A model generated the notes under the pieces. The model was not told the origin of the DNA. It did not search any database and worked only from the letters and a program-made list of their open reading frames with translations. Below, in pieces: positions 6,398-8,788 of a stretch of DNA of 8,788 bases (the first letter of the stretch is position 1; each line of letters opens with the position of its first letter). This DNA comes from Sphingobacterium thalpophilum (GTDB lineage: Bacteria > Bacteroidota > Bacteroidia > Flavobacteriales > Flavobacteriaceae), in contig CALQBR020000034.1 of the NCBI GenBank assembly GCA_943328865.2, forward strand, positions 1 through 8,788, written 5' to 3'. Position numbers and translations under genes: made by a program.

Positions 6398-6405
6398 CAA
6401 AGCTA
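6398..6405 (-). promoter_or_regulatory. Candidate -7 element for hflX
   Basis: On the minus strand this reads TAGCTTTG, an exact TAnnTTTG match, 17 bases before the ATG at 6380. No TTG was seen at the -33 spacing. If it is used, the leader is very short and the upstream GTG at 6398 would not be in the transcript, which decides the start codon. Confidence 0.45.
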
Positions 6406-6571
6406 ATTCATTTGTTGAAGATTTAATGATTTAAAGAATCAAAAAGCCGCATTAAATATCAATTAACCGATTAATCATAAAATCCTATCGTTCTATTTGT
6501 CTTATCGCTTTACCTCTGTTGTGTTTTTAATCCAAAACAGAATACTCCTTTTATATTTTCTTCATAAAAAT
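6406..6571. other. Intergenic region hflX-hemL with no gene seen
   Basis: Apart from the hflX -7 candidate on one side and the hemL terminator on the other, this AT-rich stretch holds no open frame of convincing length and no RNA gene or repeat that I can recognise. It would contain the upstream part of the hflX promoter. Confidence 0.6.
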
Positions 6572-6602
6572 GCCCCCAAAAAGTATCTAACTTTTTAGGG
6601 GC
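6572..6602 (-). terminator. Rho-independent terminator of hemL
   Basis: GCCCCCAAAAAG (6572-6583) pairs with CTTTTTAGGGGC (6591-6602) with one mismatch and a 7-base loop. On the minus strand the stem is followed directly by ATTTTTATG, giving a short U-run. It begins 24 bases after the hemL stop, in the right orientation to end that transcript. Confidence 0.85.
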
Positions 6603-6626
6603 CGTATAGTAAATCAACCGCTACTT

Positions 6627-7913
6627 TTATAATATTTTCGCTACTTTATCAACGGCAGAAATGGTAAAGTCTAAATCATCATAAGTCAAGGCGTCCGTAA
6701 TAAACCAAGTTTCATAAGCCGACGGAGCAATATAAATCCCCTCTTGTAACAATCCATGAAAGAATTTTCTAAAAATATCATTATCACCTTTGCCTGCACT
6801 TTGAAAGTCAACCACAGGAGTTTCTGAAAAATGAACCGATATCATAGATCCTACTCTATTAATTGTAAAAACGACATCATTAGCCGCTAAAGCACTTCTA
6901 ATTCCATTTTCTAAGTAAACCGTTTTTTCTTCTAATCGCTGAAAAACAGCATCATCAGCATTCAAAGCTTTTAACATTGCTAATCCGGCAGCCATTGCTA
7001 AAGGATTTCCAGAAAGCGTACCCGCCTGATATACTGGGCCAATAGGCGCTAAATAATTCATAATCGCTTCCCTTGCCGCAAAAGCACCAACAGGTAAGCC
7101 ACCACCAATTACTTTTCCAAAAGTAACAATATCGGCATTAACCTTAAATAATTCCTGAACACCTCCCCTTGCCAAACGGAATCCAGTCATTACCTCATCA
7201 AAGATTAACAATATGTTATTATCGTCACATAATTTTCGCAAGCCTTCTAAAAATCCTTTTTGAGGTGGAATACAACCCATATTTCCAGCCACTGGCTCGA
7301 CGATAATGGCAGCAATTTCATTTTTATTAGCTTGAATTAAATTGGAAACATTTTCTAAATCATTGTAATGGGCCAACAAAGTATCTTTGGCCGTCCCGGC
7401 AGTTACACCAGGACTATTAGGAGAACCAAAAGTAATCGCTCCACTTCCCGCTTGAATCAAAAAAGAATCAGAATGACCATGGTAACACCCTGCAAATTTG
7501 ATAATTTTATCTTTTTGGGTAAATCCACGCGCTAAGCGAATGGCACTCATACAGGCCTCAGTACCTGAATTTACAAAACGAATTTTATCTATATTAGGAA
7601 CCATTGCTACAGCCAAAGCGGCAATTTCAGTTTCTAAGGCAGTCGGCATTCCAAAAGAAGTTCCCAGTTTTGCCTTTTCAATAACTGCATCAACTACAGG
7701 AGGAAACGCATGTCCGAGAATCATCGGTCCCCAAGAATTAATATAGTCAATTAATCGATTACCATCCTCATCGTATAAATAAGCACCCTGAGCACTTTTT
7801 ACAAAAATTGGAGTTCCTCCAACCGATTTGAAGGCTCTTACTGGGGAATTTACGCCACCGGGAATCACTTTTTCAGCTTCAGCAAACAGCTGGCTACTTC
7901 TTTGGTATAGCAT
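6627..7913 (-). CDS. hemL: Glutamate-1-semialdehyde 2,1-aminomutase
   Basis: A PLP enzyme of 428 residues, the normal family length, that converts glutamate-1-semialdehyde to 5-aminolevulinate in the C5 route to haem and other tetrapyrroles. The N-terminus [23 protein letters not shown] (6-28) is diagnostic of HemL. The segment VNSGTEA (114-120) binds the cofactor phosphate. Asp239 in [10 protein letters not shown] contacts the PLP ring. Lys267 in [15 protein letters not shown] forms the Schiff base. The later [15 protein letters not shown] segment is also conserved. The ATG at 7913 fits the family start. The gene lies 35 bases after the stop of the upstream glucosaminidase gene on the same strand and is followed by a strong terminator, so it is probably the last gene of that transcript. 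HflX downstream has its own candidate promoter. Confidence 0.96.
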   Translation of the reverse strand: MLYQRSSQLFAEAEKVIPGGVNSPVRAFKSVGGTPIFVKSAQGAYLYDEDGNRLIDYINSWGPMILGHAFPPVVDAVIEKAKLGTSFGMPTALETEIAALAVAMVPNIDKIRFVNSGTEACMSAIRLARGFTQKDKIIKFAGCYHGHSDSFLIQAGSGAITFGSPNSPGVTAGTAKDTLLAHYNDLENVSNLIQANKNEIAAIIVEPVAGNMGCIPPQKGFLEGLRKLCDDNNILLIFDEVMTGFRLARGGVQELFKVNADIVTFGKVIGGGLPVGAFAAREAIMNYLAPIGPVYQAGTLSGNPLAMAAGLAMLKALNADDAVFQRLEEKTVYLENGIRSALAANDVVFTINRVGSMISVHFSETPVVDFQSAGKGDNDIFRKFFHGLLQEGIYIAPSAYETWFITDALTYDDLDFTISAVDKVAKIL

Positions 7914-7948
7914 TTGGGATTTATTTTTTATGGATTTGCAACAAAAAA

Positions 7949-8788
7949 TCAGTCCACCCGAAGGGTTTGACCTAGTGAAAGATTGTTATCAGAAATATTG
8001 TTTTTACTTTTTAACTCCTCAACGGTAAGGTTAAATTTTTTAGAAATAGAATATAAGGTATCTCCTTTGGCTACCTGATACCCTCCAGAACTAACAACAA
8101 CATTTTCATTCACTGCAATTGGGGTATATTTCTTCCCTAAAACTTCCGCATCGTACTGATTGAGTTGGTAGCGTTCAATAATTGCAATTAATTTGGTAGG
8201 ATATTCTGGATCAGTTGCATAACCCGCTTCTTTCAAACCTTTGGCCCATGACTGATAATCATCTTTCTGCAATTCAAACAAACTAGCATACCAAGGTCTA
8301 CTTGTTAAGAAAAGTGAATGATCTTGGTAAGACTCTTTAGGTTGTTCATATTTTCGAAAACATTCCTGCTCGGCATCATCATCATGTCTCACACTAGGTC
8401 CCGTCCATTCTTTATGACACTTTATACCAAAATGATTATTAGCAGTCACACTCAAGGAACCTGTACCTGCACCAGATTCTAAAATTCCCTGTGCTAGAAT
8501 AATACTAGAAGGTATTCCATATTGAGACATATTATTCTTGGCTACATCCTTATATTGATCAATGTATGCCAATACCATCTCGGTAGTCACTTTAACACGA
8601 GTAGTCGCCTCGAGCACCTGGGTGCTTTGTTCGTTATTTTCAAGTGATTTAGAATCCTGTATAGTAGGATTGGATTTTGTTACTTTACTTTTTTGATCAA
8701 CTGTATTTTTCTGAAGGACTACTTTCTTGGTAACATTTTTTTTTGGAACATTTTTTTTGGCAATCGCTTTATTACTTGTTTTAACAAC
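7949..8788 (-). CDS. Glucosaminidase (GH73)-LysM cell-wall hydrolase, partial
   Basis: The frame is open from the right edge to a TGA at 7949, giving 279 visible residues with the N-terminus missing. A GTG at 8617 is internal: the frame continues upstream for 57 more codons without a stop or an ATG. In window numbering, residues 1-60 are a Lys/Ser/Thr-rich low-complexity linker with a KKNV repeat. Residues about 70-210 form a mannosyl-glycoprotein endo-beta-N-acetylglucosaminidase-like domain (GH73) with the expected catalytic Glu104 in [12 protein letters not shown] and the conserved NNHFGIKC (117-124). Residues 236-279 are a LysM peptidoglycan-binding repeat ([19 protein letters not shown]). 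It should cleave or remodel peptidoglycan outside the cytoplasm. The missing N-terminus probably carries an export signal, but that cannot be seen here. It is just upstream of hemL and probably cotranscribed with it. Confidence 0.88.
   Translation of the reverse strand, partial: VVKTSNKAIAKKNVPKKNVTKKVVLQKNTVDQKSKVTKSNPTIQDSKSLENNEQSTQVLEATTRVKVTTEMVLAYIDQYKDVAKNNMSQYGIPSSIILAQGILESGAGTGSLSVTANNHFGIKCHKEWTGPSVRHDDDAEQECFRKYEQPKESYQDHSLFLTSRPWYASLFELQKDDYQSWAKGLKEAGYATDPEYPTKLIAIIERYQLNQYDAEVLGKKYTPIAVNENVVVSSGGYQVAKGDTLYSISKKFNLTVEELKSKNNISDNNLSLGQTLRVD
8732..8761 (-). repeat. Tandem 15-base coding repeat (KKNV units)
   Basis: Two adjacent 15-base units, 8747-8761 and 8732-8746, encode A-KKNV and P-KKNV and differ at two bases of the first codon (GCC versus CCA). 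A third, diverged unit (T-KKVV) follows. The units contain runs of eight and nine A on the coding strand. The repeat lies in the linker of the glucosaminidase gene, where length change would be tolerated if it stays in frame. Confidence 0.75.

Overview
The window looks like chromosomal DNA from a low-GC member of the Bacteroidota, most likely Flavobacteriia (Flavobacterium-like). The basis is the AT-rich composition, A-rich stretches instead of Shine-Dalgarno sites before the start codons, TAnnTTTG-type -7 promoter elements, and protein sequences typical of that group (HflX, HemL, and a glucosaminidase with a C-terminal LysM). No mobile element, tRNA, rRNA or CRISPR array was seen. Every gap between genes is shorter than 300 bases.

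Left half (1-4520): a probable polyhydroxybutyrate (PHB) metabolism cluster. On the minus strand lie a left-truncated phasin-like helical protein and an NADPH-type acetoacetyl-CoA reductase (phaB). Diverging from them on the plus strand are an (R)-specific enoyl-CoA hydratase (phaJ, MaoC fold), an alpha/beta hydrolase one base after it, a 3-hydroxybutyrate dehydrogenase (hbdH), and a patatin-like lipase four bases after that. PhaB and PhaJ would each supply (R)-3-hydroxyacyl-CoA, from acetoacetyl-CoA and from beta-oxidation respectively. The phasin-like protein would coat granules. The dehydrogenase would oxidise 3-hydroxybutyrate released from polymer, and the two hydrolases are candidates for releasing or trimming polymer or thioesters. 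No polymer synthase (phaC) is inside the window; it may lie beyond the left edge. The dehydrogenase-patatin pair resembles the bdhA-patD operon known from Legionella.

Middle (4521-5144): a small secreted, highly charged Spy/CpxP-like (LTxxQ) protein, followed by a near-perfect hairpin that can serve as a two-way terminator for this gene and the convergent hflX.

Right half (5145-8788, all minus strand): hflX (ribosome-associated GTPase), then hemL (tetrapyrrole synthesis) with its own terminator, preceded by a glucosaminidase/LysM cell-wall hydrolase that runs off the right edge. The last two are 35 bases apart and probably cotranscribed. These are ordinary housekeeping genes. The part most worth a second look is the PHB cluster, with its unassigned hydrolases and an operator-like dyad in front of the phasin gene.
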